Shown: in pieces, positions 12,801-27,800 of the stretch | How the letters are laid out: each line of letters begins with the position of its first letter | How positions within the stretch are numbered: the stretch's first letter is position 1 | Assembly (NCBI GenBank): GCA_000149265.1 | Contig: CH003416.1 | Location: 340,285 to 404,284 of the forward strand | Length of the DNA: 64,000 nt | DNA from: Ciona savignyi | Lineage: Eukaryota; Chordata; Ascidiacea; Phlebobranchia; Cionidae | Reading direction: 5' to 3' | The notes under the pieces: model-generated | What the model saw: only the letters and a program-made list of their open reading frames with translations | Database searches by the model: none | What the model was told of the DNA's origin: nothing | Program-made: the position numbers and the translations under genes

Positions 12801-15800
12801 GGATTCATCTGCCCATAAATTCGCAAATCAAGAATTGATCAATAATTTTTAAAATTATTATATTGTTGGTATATGTAAGGAATGCGCCAAAACATCAACT
12901 ACAAGTTGACAGATCTAAAAATGACCTGGGATGAAGTTTTATTAAATAATGAGCAAAATTCAGAACCATATACACTAATTAAATTGCTTTCCGCAGTGCC
13001 ACCATTTATAAAGGGTGGTGATGAATATCTGGTTGCTACAGTGGATACCCCATTAGTTCTAAAGTGCTTGTAAGTTGCCTTTTCCTACTATTTTTAATAT
13101 GTTTATTTATTGTTATACATTTATAATTGTAAGTGTGGCTTAAAATGGTGGTTTTTAAAAACACTAAACTGTAATTACTGCCATGTTCCAAGCGCCCAGA
13201 AACATGATTATTTTATCCAACATTTACATTTTGCACAACATCACACCTACTTGGTGTGGTATGTTTTGAGACCAAATTCTTTTATTTCAGAACCAATGGA
13301 ATTCCAAAGCCCTCCATCGTGTGGATGCTTGATGAAGAGGTGCTCACCTCCCGCCCAGGGATGCGGATCGTGCAGGATAACCAAGTAATTGAGTTCTCCA
13401 GCATTCAAGTTGGGGACATCGGTGATTACACATGCACTGCAAACAATGCTGCAGGAACCGCCAGCAAATCATTCAATGTCCTGGTGCAAGGTGAATTTAC
13501 TAATTGGATTTTTTTCTGACTAATTTTAAAGATTTGTTGTGTCAACAGAGAATATAATTATTAAATTAGTAAATAAAGAACCTGTTACCAAGTATTCTTA
13601 TATTTTACGTATTTTTTAATTTTACTTTAAATAAATAGTACCACGCGATCATTCTCTGTTAATTTAATACTGAACCAAAATACATTCTAAAAAATAATAT
13701 GTTTCCCAATGCTACACTTATTTTTATATTAAATAATTATAGAGGAAATTTTGAAACGTTTCCTTCTGCAATACTGGGATAAAATTGTAACTTTAAACCC
13801 CCTACAGTACCTCCAAGTATCGAGGGTGAAGAGTCGAACAATGTCACAGTCACACTAGGTGGTGCAGTTACGTTGACATGTGACGTGTCAGGTGACCCAC
13901 CACCCACCATTGTGTGGATGAAGAATGGAACTCCCTTGTTTGGATCTGAAGAAACTCTGTCCATTAGTGAGGATGGTTCTACTCTTAGAATCAATGGTAA
14001 ATTGAACAATTTTTGGGGCCACTGGTGAAATTCTGTTAAATGACTTAAATGTTTTGTTATTGTTTATAAATTTAACTGCATAAATACCCCTGAATACTGC
14101 TACTTGTTTTTATTTCTTTTATTTAAATATATATAGATTTTCCATACAATTTATAACAATTTTAATATTATTTTAACAGTATAGTCCTGGAAGATTTACA
14201 CCTAAGTAGCACATTGTATCTTGCATCTTACCTTATCATTCCTCCACAGAAGCTGTAGAGTCTGACCGTGGCACTTACTCATGTGTGGCATCGAATGAAG
14301 TGGGAGTCGTGACGCACTACCATGACCTTGACGTGTTGGTGCCACCAATAATAAGCAACCAGAACAATCGAGTTGTAGCTGTGGTGCACGATACCACAAC
14401 CTTACACTGCAATGTCTACGGACACCCATTCCCAACTATAAGGTCAATTTGATTATGCCTAGTTGATTGCCTGTTAAAAAAAAAATTGGTCTGTGTGTTG
14501 AAAAAGTACTACATTACAAATATTTATGTGGTCCTCATTTTAATGTAGAAATGATAGCTTGCTGATATGTTGCCAAATTTCAAATGTCTCATGTAAACCT
14601 TGCTTATTTTATTGATGTATTGTTAAAAACTAGGAATATATTGTGGGTGACATGCAAAAATAATTTGTTCATGGGATTTTTTTATAGTGTTTATTTTTAT
14701 TTACCCAATTTTTAGATAAATTCCATACCATCTTTATTGGAATAAATATGCACCAAAATCAAATAAGAATTTTCCAGATGGTTCATGTTTGGTCAACCGG
14801 TGTTGGAAAGTGATCGAATATCGATCGGAAACCGTGGCCAGGATTTGGAGATAAGCAATGTAGAAGTGGCTGATGCTACAAGGTACAGCTGCGTGGCGAA
14901 CAACATCGTTGGCAGAGCCAATAAACTTGTAACTCTTATTGTTCATGGTAAGTGAAAGGGTATGACTGATTTTATCAATTTTTAACCATCAGTCCACCAT
15001 TTGAATATTCAACCATTAACATGTGCATTGGACAAGGAACTTAATAAAAAGTGGAAGCCCAGGTTTGTCTGTAGTGACCCCCCCGAGCACTAAAAACTAA
15101 AAATTGACTCAAAGCCAAAGCTATGAACATTAACTCTCTGATGCAGCAATATTTAAACTAGGGCTGCGAAAAATTAACGGTTAACCACGGTTAACCGTTT
15201 TTATGGTTAACCGTCACGTCAAATTTTAACCGTTTAACCGTTTTTTAACGTTACTTTACCGCCCACATTTAATTGGGCGTAATTGCGTTTTAATAATCTT
15301 TAAATATACATAACTCCATTCACACGTTGGTTGTTTCATTATTACGTAATATAAGCAACCATTCACACGTCAATTGTTTGATTGTCAACGTCATATACGC
15401 ACCATTCACACGTCGATTGTTTGATTGTCAACGTAATATAAGTAACCATTCACACGTCGATTGTTTGATTTTTAACTCAATATTACGCATTACAATCAAA
15501 GTTATACTATGTGTCTTAAGGTGACGTTTAAAAACTATAAAGTAACACATAAATAAGACCCGATAATGCCGATAATCACGCGCGTTATTTCTTTGCTGCC
15601 CTTTACGGCTGCCTGAACTTTTTTTTGCCAAAAACGGTGCCGATTTGATGGTAGTTTAAAGAAAATCGGTTAACGGTTAACCGATTATTTTTACATCAGT
15701 TAACCGTTTTTTAAATTAACCGTTAATTCGCAGCCCTAATTTAAACATCAACTGACAATTGACAAGCCTGAGGACTGTAAGCCAAAAACAAACGAACCTT

Positions 15801-18800
15801 CCTATCCCATCTGCCTTGGTTATTTCAATGCATTTTTTATTCCCGAAGTACCGGCCACGATAATCGAACCAGTGGAGAACATGGTAGAGCATGTGGTTGT
15901 CGAGGGCAACCGTGCTGAACTCGCTTGCGTAGCTACGGGAATTCCCCTACCACGGGTGACTTGGCTCAAAGATGGGAGGTCGATCAACAAAATCAAATAT
16001 GTCAAAGTATGATGAAATAAAATGTCTAATTGTCATTTAGCTTTTAAATTTGTGTGTATAACTTTATAATGCTGTTTATGTTAGTTTTTAAATATGGCTT
16101 TATACAGTGTATTCTCATGTTTGAGTGGACATATATTATATTTGATGAATAATTTTAATATCCACCTCACGTAGCTGAAGGATCGAGGGAAGGTGCTGGT
16201 TGTGTCGAAAACCGATGTTACCCACCATGAGGGGTCATATGAGTGCATCGCAAACAATGGGGTGGGGGAGGACACCAGGCAGATGACACTTATTGTGAAC
16301 GGTGTGTTTTATTTATTTGTGATGTTTCTCCATAGACCTGTTTGTTTTTGTACATTATATGTTAATCCAATACTTCAAGTCTGAATATAGTACAAAGAAA
16401 ATATGAGAATTTGGTGATCAAAGATATCTATATTTTACTATATTTAAAGCTAACAGCACGAGTAAACATATTCAAAAAGTGATCACAATTTGAAGTACTG
16501 TCAATTATTACTTGATAAGTTAAACATCCCCAATAGAAGCATTACTTCACCTGCTTAAAAGTATTTAAAATTGACATTTTCATAAATCTTCCAATTATTT
16601 TAGTCCCCCCTGTGATATATGGTCATTCCAAAGACCGAAGAAAAGTGATCAACATTGGGAGATCGGAGATGTTGGAATGTAGGATCAAGAAAGGGAAGCC
16701 AACGCCACAAGTAGGAAAATATGTTGGAATTTAAGCTACAGTAATGCCAAGTAGGATAGTCTGAGTTTAACCGATGGGCCGAAATAAATTTTATATTGTG
16801 ATGTTTTTTGCAGGATAGGTGATAGGTTAAGGGTCTTTGTAACATAAAAACTTTTTGGAACTATTCCATCTTCCAAAATATTATTTGCCCATATTTAGGT
16901 CTTTATTATTGCTCTAGTGTTTGTATTGAGAATTTATTGTAACCTCAATTTAAACAGTCATTGTAAAATTACTCGACGGAGGTAATGCCTTTTAAGTATT
17001 TGGTCCATAGACTCATCCGCGAAGTTTAGTGACATTATTACAGGTTAAATCACGGCTGGACACATATTTTGAAATAAAAAAACTTTCCAGATAAAGTGGT
17101 ACAACCAGGACAACCAGTTAATCAATGCATCTCGTGACGTAGTGTTCACCAACAGTAAGCAACGTCTGCATATACTGAGTGCCCAGTTAAGCCATGTAGG
17201 AAACTACTGGTGTGAAGCAACTAATGTTGCGGGCAAATCTAGGAAAGACTACAGACTGGATGTTATAGGTGAGCTGTCGACCTTTTTGTCATGTTAATCG
17301 AATGTTATTTAAATTTATTACCCACATTTTTTTGTTTTCTAGTGCATAAGAAATTTTACTATGCATAAGAAGATGTCTGATTTTAAACAAAAAAAATAAT
17401 TAAAACTGGAGAGAAATACTTTCTCGAACTGTATGTTGGATCTGATAGAAATCCGCAATTTTCTTTTTGTATGGATATTGTCAAAACTTATTATGTATGA
17501 TATCTCGTTGTTTAAAAACAGAGGAAGTAACTAAACAAACATCTGTAGAAAATAGGAAAGGAGTTTGTAATTTTCAAATAAAAAATGATACCAGAACATA
17601 ATCACAACCATCTAACCCTTTCAGTTCCTCCGACCATTCGTGGATCTGGAGATGTGACCAAAGTGAGTGTTGTGCTTAATAATGACATCACAATGGAATG
17701 CAATGTTGAAGGAATTCCAACACCCAGCATAGAATGAGGAAAGGTGGACAGTTGGTATCGACATTGCGATCAGGGGAATATGATATTTCAGCAGGTGGGA
17801 TTATGTTTTGGAGACTTTTTAAGCCTAAAATTATGTTGATTTCTATTTGAAAAATAAGAATTTCAGCCCTTTACCTGTTGCCACCTTCTATGCAATTGGT
17901 TAAACAAAATGTGGAGTAACAATTTTGTATACCTATTTATGCATATTTTTAATTCTTGGTGTCTCCAAATCAAGACTTGCTTTTAAGTATTTTTCAAGAA
18001 TCAAGACTTACTTAAGTATCGTGTACCACAGGTGGTTCGAGACTGACAGTATCAAACGCACTTGAGAGTGATGCAGGTAGATACCAATGTGTAGCTGATA
18101 ACACTGCAGGCAATGCAACAAAGGACTTCTTGCTTGATGTATACTGTGAGTTCGAAATAGTTTTCTTAACCCTTTAGAAACGATAAGAACAAATTTGTCC
18201 TTTTTGACATATGCTCATTCAAAATGAAAAATCTCCAAAAGTTCTTGTCGAAACTGCTAAGGTTTGGTCTCGTTGGAAAGCTATATGATATATCTTTTAA
18301 AAACAGCAAAAATAAACATAACCTTGCATTTAAAATTTTGAAGTAAAGTTTGGTTGAATTTTATGACTTTTTTTGATGTAATTTTGAGGGAAAATTATCA
18401 CAAAAAAACCTTTTTTTTAATACTACGCTCAAATTGTTTGTTTCATTTAATGTCTCTATGGCAGTAGAATCAGTTTCGCTTCTTGGGATGTCCCGAATGT
18501 GATCTTACCAGTTTTTTTACATTTTTAGAGGGGTTTTGGGTATCTTTACGGTTATAGTCCACAATTTGGTTCAAACCCTTTATTTATAGTTTATTTTAAG
18601 GAAAAAGTGGTAAGATAAGCAATGTGGACTTAAAAGTTATCTAAATTTCTATTCTAACATTTTTTATTATAAAAAAACAACAAAAAAATTTGGCATGGGT
18701 GGACCTATAACATGAAATTAATGACGTAATATTATTTTGATGATGTCATCAAACCAAACTTATATTATAATTGTAGGAAATTTGTTTCTGAGTAACTTTG

Positions 18801-21800
18801 TGAAAATATGTTAGGCTGTATTGTAAACAGATCAAAAACTATAAGATTGTATAAGAAAGAATATGACGTGGACCCCCAAGTAGTGACGTCATCAAAAAAT
18901 AAAATTTTCAGAAATTTTGGAAATTTTATTTCGAACAACTCTAGTGTTGAACATTTTGCTTTAACTATAGCACGAGAGGCGCTAGAGCACTACAAAGCGG
19001 ACTCGGTCAAAACGCGTAAACTTCGCAAAAACAATCTCGTTTCTAAAGGGTTAAACTACCAAACATACTATTTATAATAGTTAAAATTTGACAATAGAAC
19101 AGCAACTATAAACTAATGAGGAAAGACCCTTTAGTTTAAAGCCTTTCTTGCCTAAAGAATCAAGAATAAACAACCCATGAAACCGTGTGATTATAATATT
19201 GGTTTATTCCCAATAACCTATTTATTCACAATGTTCAGGGTAATACTGTATTAATGTTCATATCTCATGTTTAAACGTTTTGTTTCAAATAAAACATGCT
19301 ATACAGGCAATAAAACCAAACTACAATGCTAGCCTTAATGATACCATAACTTTTAATCCTAAAGTTAAATGATGGCATAACTTTGTGAAGAGGCATTTCA
19401 ATTTAGTATTACTTAGCGAACAATGATTGGATTTGTGTTTAAGTTATTATTTGTCTTTTTATTAATGTAATAAGATGCAGTAACTAATAACTAGTTATAA
19501 CCGGATTCTAACTTCCTTAGTACCACCAAGCATTGGCGGTGAATCAGTTGTCAACATAACTGTGGTGGAAAACACCCCGGTTACAATGCTATGTGAAGTC
19601 GACGCTTTTCCTCCTCCTGCCATTACTTGGTTCAAAAATGCACGGCCTCTTTTGCTCCACCCAGGGGTCAGATTGTCAGATGGAGACAGACAGCTTGACA
19701 TATTGTGGGCCAATGTAAGACTTTTTTGAAAGAAAAAAATTGTAAATGTGTAAGAAATACAGTATCTTCCATCTTTTTAGTTGGAAATGAGTATTGTTAA
19801 TCACAATATGTTGGATTAATAGAAATTTAAAAAAATCATTTTTGTGTATTTCTCTAGTTCAGTGTCTTAATGGGTTTCCCTCAGTAGTCATACCATTTTA
19901 TAAAACAAATGCCTAAAAATCAGGTACTTCTTTATAGATTAGAAATTGCTCTTTAAACTTTTTTCGTATTAACACAACTAGAAGGATGCACAATCATCAC
20001 CTTTATTTAATCAATCTCTGCTTCACTGTTACAAACTACATGGGTAAACAAAAAACACTGGCACGAAGCTTAGCACATGTTGCTTCCAACTGTACAACCA
20101 GTGAAGAATTACCATCATTGTTACTCAGCAAAATACTTTCCTGTAAATCATGGTTTAAATACCATGATTTACAGGATGCCACTTGTCAGATCTGGCCACG
20201 CATAGAGATCAAATAAATTGGTTATACGCCATCTATATTTAAGTGTTGGTTTAGGTCAACTTTTTACAATTATGTTTACATTTAATCTTAACTTGTAGAT
20301 TCATGTTGTTCCTGTATCTATTTAATAACATGAACCTAGGAACATTAGAAAACATTAGAATTAATATAAATATTAAGCAAATCATTTTTGTGTATTTTCC
20401 TGGTCCAGTGCTTAATGAGTTACCCTTAATAACATGAACCTAGGAACAAGACACTGGTATGTACCACTGTGAAGCTATCAATGTTGCTGGGAGAAAGAAG
20501 AAATACTTCAGATTGAAAGTGCATGTTGCCCCAACCATATCTGGTCAACCATTCACTCGACTTCGACATGGTATACTATCGATATTTTAATTTTTTGTCT
20601 AAACAGCGAAATGACTTTTTGTTCAAATTAATCACATGAAAGTTTTAAATAAAAATTAAATAAAGTTTTGAATCCGCTTATTTAAAAATGGAAGAAGCTT
20701 GTTACCATAGACAGACTGTCTTTTTGTTATATGTATATTGCATCTCATAACATAAGTTTAAAAAATTATTGGTCCATGTTATTTAGCTGTTTGTCTTTCA
20801 ATTCTATTACCTTTACCTAAGTGGTGATCCATATCACATGATTTGTGATATTTTAGCAAGCAATGTTGAATCAATGTTTAAAAAACATTAACACATGGAA
20901 TTACTGTGGTATATAATATTACAACCCTTTATTAAGTGCTATTTTTTGTATCATAGCTTTTCCTTTCTTTTACCTTTTTTTAGTGCTGAATCTGAACTTT
21001 CTGCATACAATACCGACTCTTATATTTTTACTGCCTGTCCAGTGTTTCATATGATGAATGATTTTGCATGTAATTTAAGTTGTTGGAGACCGCATTAGAA
21101 TGATGTGTGATCCTGATGGAGATCCTGTGCCCAGCATCAATTGGAGCAAAAATGGAGGAGGTGTAGGTGTAGATGCAAATTTGCAATCAGAAGGAAGAGT
21201 GTTGATCATTGAATCAGCTTTGGTAAGTGATGAATGTTTTTCGCAAATCCTTAATCTTGGAAACAGTTTGTATAATTGAGATAAAAAGTAAAAAGAGTGA
21301 TCAATGTTTAAAATAACAGTTATCCTAACATTTAAAAATATCACAATATAACCGATCCACCCATGTCATAACGACACTTGCATTTTTGTCATACCACCCC
21401 TTGCCTATAATAATGGCTGTAATTTTTTTGATATGTACGACAGAACAAATAATTTTATTAAATCTTATTGATATGATTTATCCCACATCCCAGGTGACCC
21501 ACAGTGGTCAGTTCATCTGCAATGCCAGTAATGTGGCAGGCTCAGATAGCAAGCTTTATGACATCACAGTACTAGAGCCCCCACGAATCGTGGATCACGG
21601 GATCACCGAGACGATACTCGTCAACCAGGGTGACGGGTTCAGGTTGGAATGCATAGTATCAGGCACACCCTCTCCTGACATCGTTTGGACAAAGAATAGA
21701 AGAAGAATCTCCGAATTTTTCGACAGGTCAATACTACTGCAAATATGTGTTAAAAAATTTTTTATTCCAAAATATATTTAACCACGATGGAGTTTTGTTT

Positions 21801-24800
21801 CCACTTATTGAGATGTGATTAATATCAATCAACAGTGCTGAGAAGGAAATGTTTTAATACTATCAAAATAATTAAATCCTATGTTATTTTTATTTCAATT
21901 TCTTAGTGAAGGACAATATTGTAGATTTTCAGTTTATGGTGTTACGTATACCTTACCTTATTTTATTAACAGTAAACAATCATAGATATGAAACTTCATA
22001 CCCAGCTTTTGTATCAAAATAATTCTTTTTACAATGACGTCCGACCGCATAGTAAAGTATTAGAGAATGGTAGTTGTCACCAGAGAGATTCAGTGTTTAA
22101 TATCCACCCTGGCCACTCGTTATGCAGTTGTGTGCCTCACAACTTTATCTTTATATATGTGCAAATCTGAAGGAAAATACTTTTACAGGGCAAGTATTAC
22201 AGAAGGTGGTCGATTCCTGTTGATTGACAGCTCGGAAGTGGAAGATGACGGTCGATATACTTGCTCTGCTAGCAATACTGTTGGTGTGGATGACAAGCAT
22301 TATCAAGTTAACGTCAGGGGTATGAGGGATATGTGTAATTGTTACTTTCACTCATTTTTAGTCAGCATTTTTTATAATCTTTTTTAATATTCCTCAATCC
22401 CCAACTAAACAATTAAATCAGCACATTATATCTGTAAATATCTATAAACAAAAACGAGCAGGATGCAAGATTTGATATATGACCCTAAACCCCACTAAAA
22501 AAATTTTAGTTATGTGAGAGAGTTTGTTAGTTGCTTGATGATAAAATTTATAATTTCATTGTCAAAAACAAAATTTAATGAATTTTAAAAAGCAATGGGT
22601 AGCATGCGAAGTCCACATTACTTTTACACATCCAATTATTTTGCCCAATCGGGGGATTAAAGATACTTTTCTCTACAGTTCCACCATCAATACAAGATAG
22701 TGACATTGCACAGGACTTATGGGTGGCTGAAGGACATAATATCTCGCTAACATGTGATGCCGATGCAATACCCGCACCTACCATTGAGTGGTTGGTAAAC
22801 GGGGTGCCCCTAACCCCCAACCCGCGTGCACTAGTGCAGTCAGGTGGCAGAACGCTACTAGTTTCCAATGCACGGGTGAGTATAGTGTATTTCCACACAA
22901 TTATAATTAACTGCTAATCAAAAAAACCCAATTCAAACCCTTTCAATGGTTACATATATTTTTAAACCCAACCAGTTAGAGTCACCATTTAAAAACCCAT
23001 TCGAACATCCCACTATATACCTCATCAGTTAGTATTTATCATACATAACAGGGGGAAGATGCTGCGGTGTACTCATGCGTGGCAACAAATGTGGCCGGCA
23101 GTTCTTCTCGTGATATTCGTCTTGACGTCTACTTCACCCCCACTATAGCTGATAGTGATGTCACAGATAACTTATATCCTGACAAGGGTCGGCCGTTTAG
23201 ATTATCTTGTCCCATAACCGGTTACCCAAGACCACAAATAGAGGTCGGTTGTGTGTAAATTAAGTTTTAAAAGATTTTTATTTAATTTTTTTTTTTTTAC
23301 AAACTTGAATATTTGTAAAACTAACTGAGCGTTGTTTATCAAAAGATAATGGTTTATGCCAAGATGTGGCAGTTAAGTCATGGTGGCTGAATTATTTTCT
23401 CTTTGTAGTAAGTTTATATGGTTTGTTTATGACGATAACCAGCATGTTTCACTCATGTTTGTCACATTTATTGTTCAGCGTGCACCTAATCTGAATATTT
23501 CTAAAAAATATGTATAATATGCTCTTTTTGATATCGCCAGTGGTATAAAGATGGGTTCCGAATTGCAAGTACCTCTCCTGGTAGTTCCGTTGCCGCGAGT
23601 TATGAACTCTCAGAGGGGGGTCAATACCTTACAGTGGGTGCGGCACAACTTCGCCATACTGGGGGCTACTCATGCAGAGCAACTAATGAAGCCGGAGAAG
23701 ATGCAAAGAAAATTAATGTAAAAGTTAGAGGTGAGTTCCTCAATATATATATAGCCTCAGGTATCGTTTGTGCCAAACCTGCCAATATCCGCGCAATACA
23801 CAAAATAGTTGTTACAAGTTCAGCTTAGCACAAAGAAATTGGCATACTTTTATTTTATCGAGTTGTGGTCTCTGTGTAATATGTTTTTAAAATAAACTGT
23901 CTAATTCGGTTAAACCGTTTAAATGTGAATGTGTTCTCTCCTGATTCAAAGCTATAATACTTACTCATAAAATACATTGAGTAAAAATTTTTAACTAGAG
24001 TAATAAAATTTTTCCTGTGGTCATTAACATTATATTTTGTTCGTTTAGCCAATTTTTGCTACATGAATGACACCAATCTTTCTTTACTTTCCAGTACCAC
24101 CAAGTATAAATGAAGAAGGGAGTTCCCCAAGTGATGTCACCACCCATGTAAACTCACCCACATTACTGCGATGTTCAGCATATGGTATTCCTTCACCTAC
24201 TATTCAGTGGTTGAAAGGTAAGGATGCTGTTGATTAAATTAAAGCTGCATTTAAGAAAAACAGCAATCGACACTGCGATTACAGCTCTGTTGAGAAAAAA
24301 ACGTATTATCTGAAAAAAAACATTTTACTCATTATCATAATCTAGAACACATGTCCACAGATTGGATACTGGATCTGCAACATTTTGCAATAATTGTGTA
24401 ATTCATTTTTATTAAATCTTTGATAAAAATAACACTTTCCAAACATCTCAAATGAAATTTATTATTCCGTTTATTCATGAAATTTATTATTCCGTTTATT
24501 CATGAAATTTATAATTCCGTTACTTCACACAAACTTCTGGCAGTTGAGCCAACTCGCTATTGCGTGATCTACATGCTCAGATGATTAATTATCATCTATT
24601 ACAGATGGAGAGCCTCTAGACATAGATAATGAGAACGTTATGATTCAGTTTGGTGGCCGATACCTCCGAATATTCAACACATATCTGTCCGATGAAGGAG
24701 CCTACACGTGCATAGCTACTAATCCTGCTGGCGAAACCAGCAGAAACATCAATCTGCATGTCAATGGTTAGTTAAACTTAACTTTTCATATTCTGTAAAT

Positions 24801-27800
24801 TCTAGGAAAAAGTTTGAATATTAATTGAGATCGTGTTGGATTGGATTATTGGATTAGGAAAACTTTGCAACACTGCACCCTATGGGTCCCGTCTGTTTAA
24901 AAATTGTCATTGCGGACATCATATTTAATTCCTTTAGGTGATAAGCAAAAAGTGTTTGCCCAAACAAGTTCTGGATTTTTACTACATTTTTTCTTGTTTC
25001 CTGATTTTAGTTTAATTTACCCAACAAAGTCTGCTATTTGATTGTCAACTTGGGTAGCAAAGGGGTCTGGATCATTTTCAATATTTTTATTTTATCACTT
25101 TAACAATTAAAAAGAAATAAACTCCTTAATTTTATTTCTCTCTAGTGCCTCCGGTGATTGAGGGGTCAAACGATATATATCCGAAAGCCATTGGCGTGCC
25201 AACCAACCACACGATATCGCTTACCTGTGTGATAGAAGAAGGAAACCCCTTCCCTGATATTGTGTGGAGAAAAGGCAGAATGGAGCTGCAAACTAGGTTT
25301 AAAATTTGTTTCTATTGTGCTTCATTGTGTGTTTAATTTAGTAAGTTACTGTTAAACAGCTTAATAAGTAATTCAGCTTTCTGCATTACTCCTGAAAGTT
25401 ATATACAAATTTGAACAAAAATCATAGGCAAATTAGAAATGTATCATTATCTGTATAAATTCTTTAAGATATTGGTAGTTGAGATACTAGTGATTTTAAC
25501 CAGAGAGCTTGTCCACTCAGTTGTAACTTTTTTTTACACAGTCTGCTATTCAGTATAACATGTGATTTATACTATGAACTAAATAACTTAATCTCAACAT
25601 TTGTCCATTTCTTATTGATGAGTACTTCGTATTGGCGTCATTTGAAGGTTGAGGGATTGAAACCAACCGCTTGCTTTCACATGTTTCTTTGTTCCGTAAA
25701 TCCAACTAGACAACTAATCCTTGCTTTCTAACCACAGCAGCAGAGTTCATATACTTTCTGAAGGCCAGCTACTCGAAATAGATGGAAGTCAAACATCAGA
25801 CACTGGCCGGTATACTTGCTTTGCTAGAAACCGCGCTGGTGAGGATAGCAAGTCATTTGATGTGGAAGTGCAAAGTAAGTCCAATGATAGATTTCAATCC
25901 TTGTTTAAACATTAAGGGTAGTTTAAATATATAGGTATAATGTCTTCAAAATGTACTAACTCTTGCCTTCCAACTTCTACACTCAAAACGTGTTAAATAA
26001 ATCTTTGAACTCAGTGAAATTTAGTAAACACTACTTTTTTGGCACCGATGTATGTGTATGATCCTTGCTTTTTGAACAATGTGTTAATAGTATATGTGAA
26101 ATACGCTAATCTTTATTCTAGTATTGTAGTCTTTTAGATATTGTTCTTGGCCAAAATAAATATTTCTCCGCAATAAAAATTTTCACATTTCAGTGTTTTC
26201 TTTGCTACCAACTCTTGTCCATAACTTCTTTCCATTTCAGCACCACCCACTTTCTCTGGAGGAGATGAAATATCGGATGTGGACATCAATGAAGGCTCAC
26301 CCTACCTTATACACTGCAAGATAAATGCTGTACCAACACCCCAACTATCTTGGTTGAAAAACGGGCAAGCGATAACGCAAGCTGATGATGTTTATGTTTT
26401 TCCTGGTGGCAGAACTTTGCAGATTAACAGCGCAAAGTAAGAAATGAAAATGGAATGTTTAAACAAATGTAGTTAATATCTCTAAATTTTGAAATCTTAA
26501 AACATTTTTAAAAGAAAATAATGATAAATTTTGTTTTTAAATCTACCATGAAAAGGTTAATCATGCCATTTTTTCAACACTTTTTTGTGTGGACCAATAG
26601 GCCAGCAGATGAGGGGTTGTACACTTGTGTTGCCACCAATGAGGTTGGCACAGATGAGAAGAACACAAGGGTGTTTGTCAATGTGCCACCAACTATAGGT
26701 GATGGGATTGGGAATAATATCCCAGAGAACATTGCAGCTTCTCTTGGGGAACCTTTTACAATGAGGGTTGGTTGGATTTATTAATTTATCTTTGGAAAAG
26801 CTGTTTTCTGAATATCACAGTCTCGTTTGAGTTATCCTTTAATTCTTTAAAATTTGGTCAGGCAGTCTTTCTACATATATTATGACATGCCACATGATTA
26901 CAGTATAAGGATTATATTTATCAATGTGTGGATGATATTATCCATATTTTGCATGATCCATTATAATACCGCAAGTTAGTGTGGCATAACGATATCAGAT
27001 TTAGGTTGTCTGGCGTTCAGAGTTATTGTGAAATTATGCCACGGTTATTAGGTAGTAAGTTGCTTTATATTATTTTAAAAGAACGATTTAGGATGTTGCA
27101 GTAGCAATTTGACTGTTATTGTTGAAATTTTTTATTCTATTCTAAGGTTTGACAGAGAGATACAAATTACTATAAGCGTTATTTATTGCAGTGCCCAGTA
27201 ACTGGCAGCCCAACACCAGTAATAACTTGGTTTAAGAATGGACAAGCTGTCGATTTGGATAGTGACAAATTTGATGTGCAACAAGAAGGGCAGATACTTA
27301 GTATTCTGTGAGTGGTTGTTGGTATTTTTATTGTGTTTAGTGTGAGTAATGATTTTCAATATTACAACAAATGTTATTTAAATAAATTAAAGGGTGAATA
27401 AGCATGTTGCAGACATTTTGGTAAATCAATCTCTTGAATCCTAATTTTTATCGATGGTTAGTAGCGACTTACTTGACTTCTCGTACACAGCACACAATAA
27501 ACACACATCATATCAACAACCCTATCCAACCCACAGATCATCCGAGGTATCTGATGCCGGCCACTATGACTGCCGTGCCAAGAATAAAGCCGGGGATGAT
27601 AATAAAGTGTTTGTAGCCAACGTACGGGTCCCACCCACTATTTCGGGACCGGCTCGTGAACGAAGGATTGCCTTCCAAAACACTGCGGTTGTAATGCTGT
27701 GCGACGCGTATGGGGTTCCTGCACCGGTGGGTCTTTTTTTTACTTTCTTTTAAGGAAATATAAGAACTTTTGGGATTAGAATATTGAAATATTAAAACAG

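Noticed and set aside
15316..15488. Spaced repeats resembling a CRISPR array
   Set aside because: The 43-44-bp units are contiguous tandem copies within a eukaryotic transposon, with no unique spacers.
18808..19077. 89-codon reading frame in the piggyBac-like element
   Set aside because: It runs through the element's right end into flanking intron and has no DDE/D transposase features.
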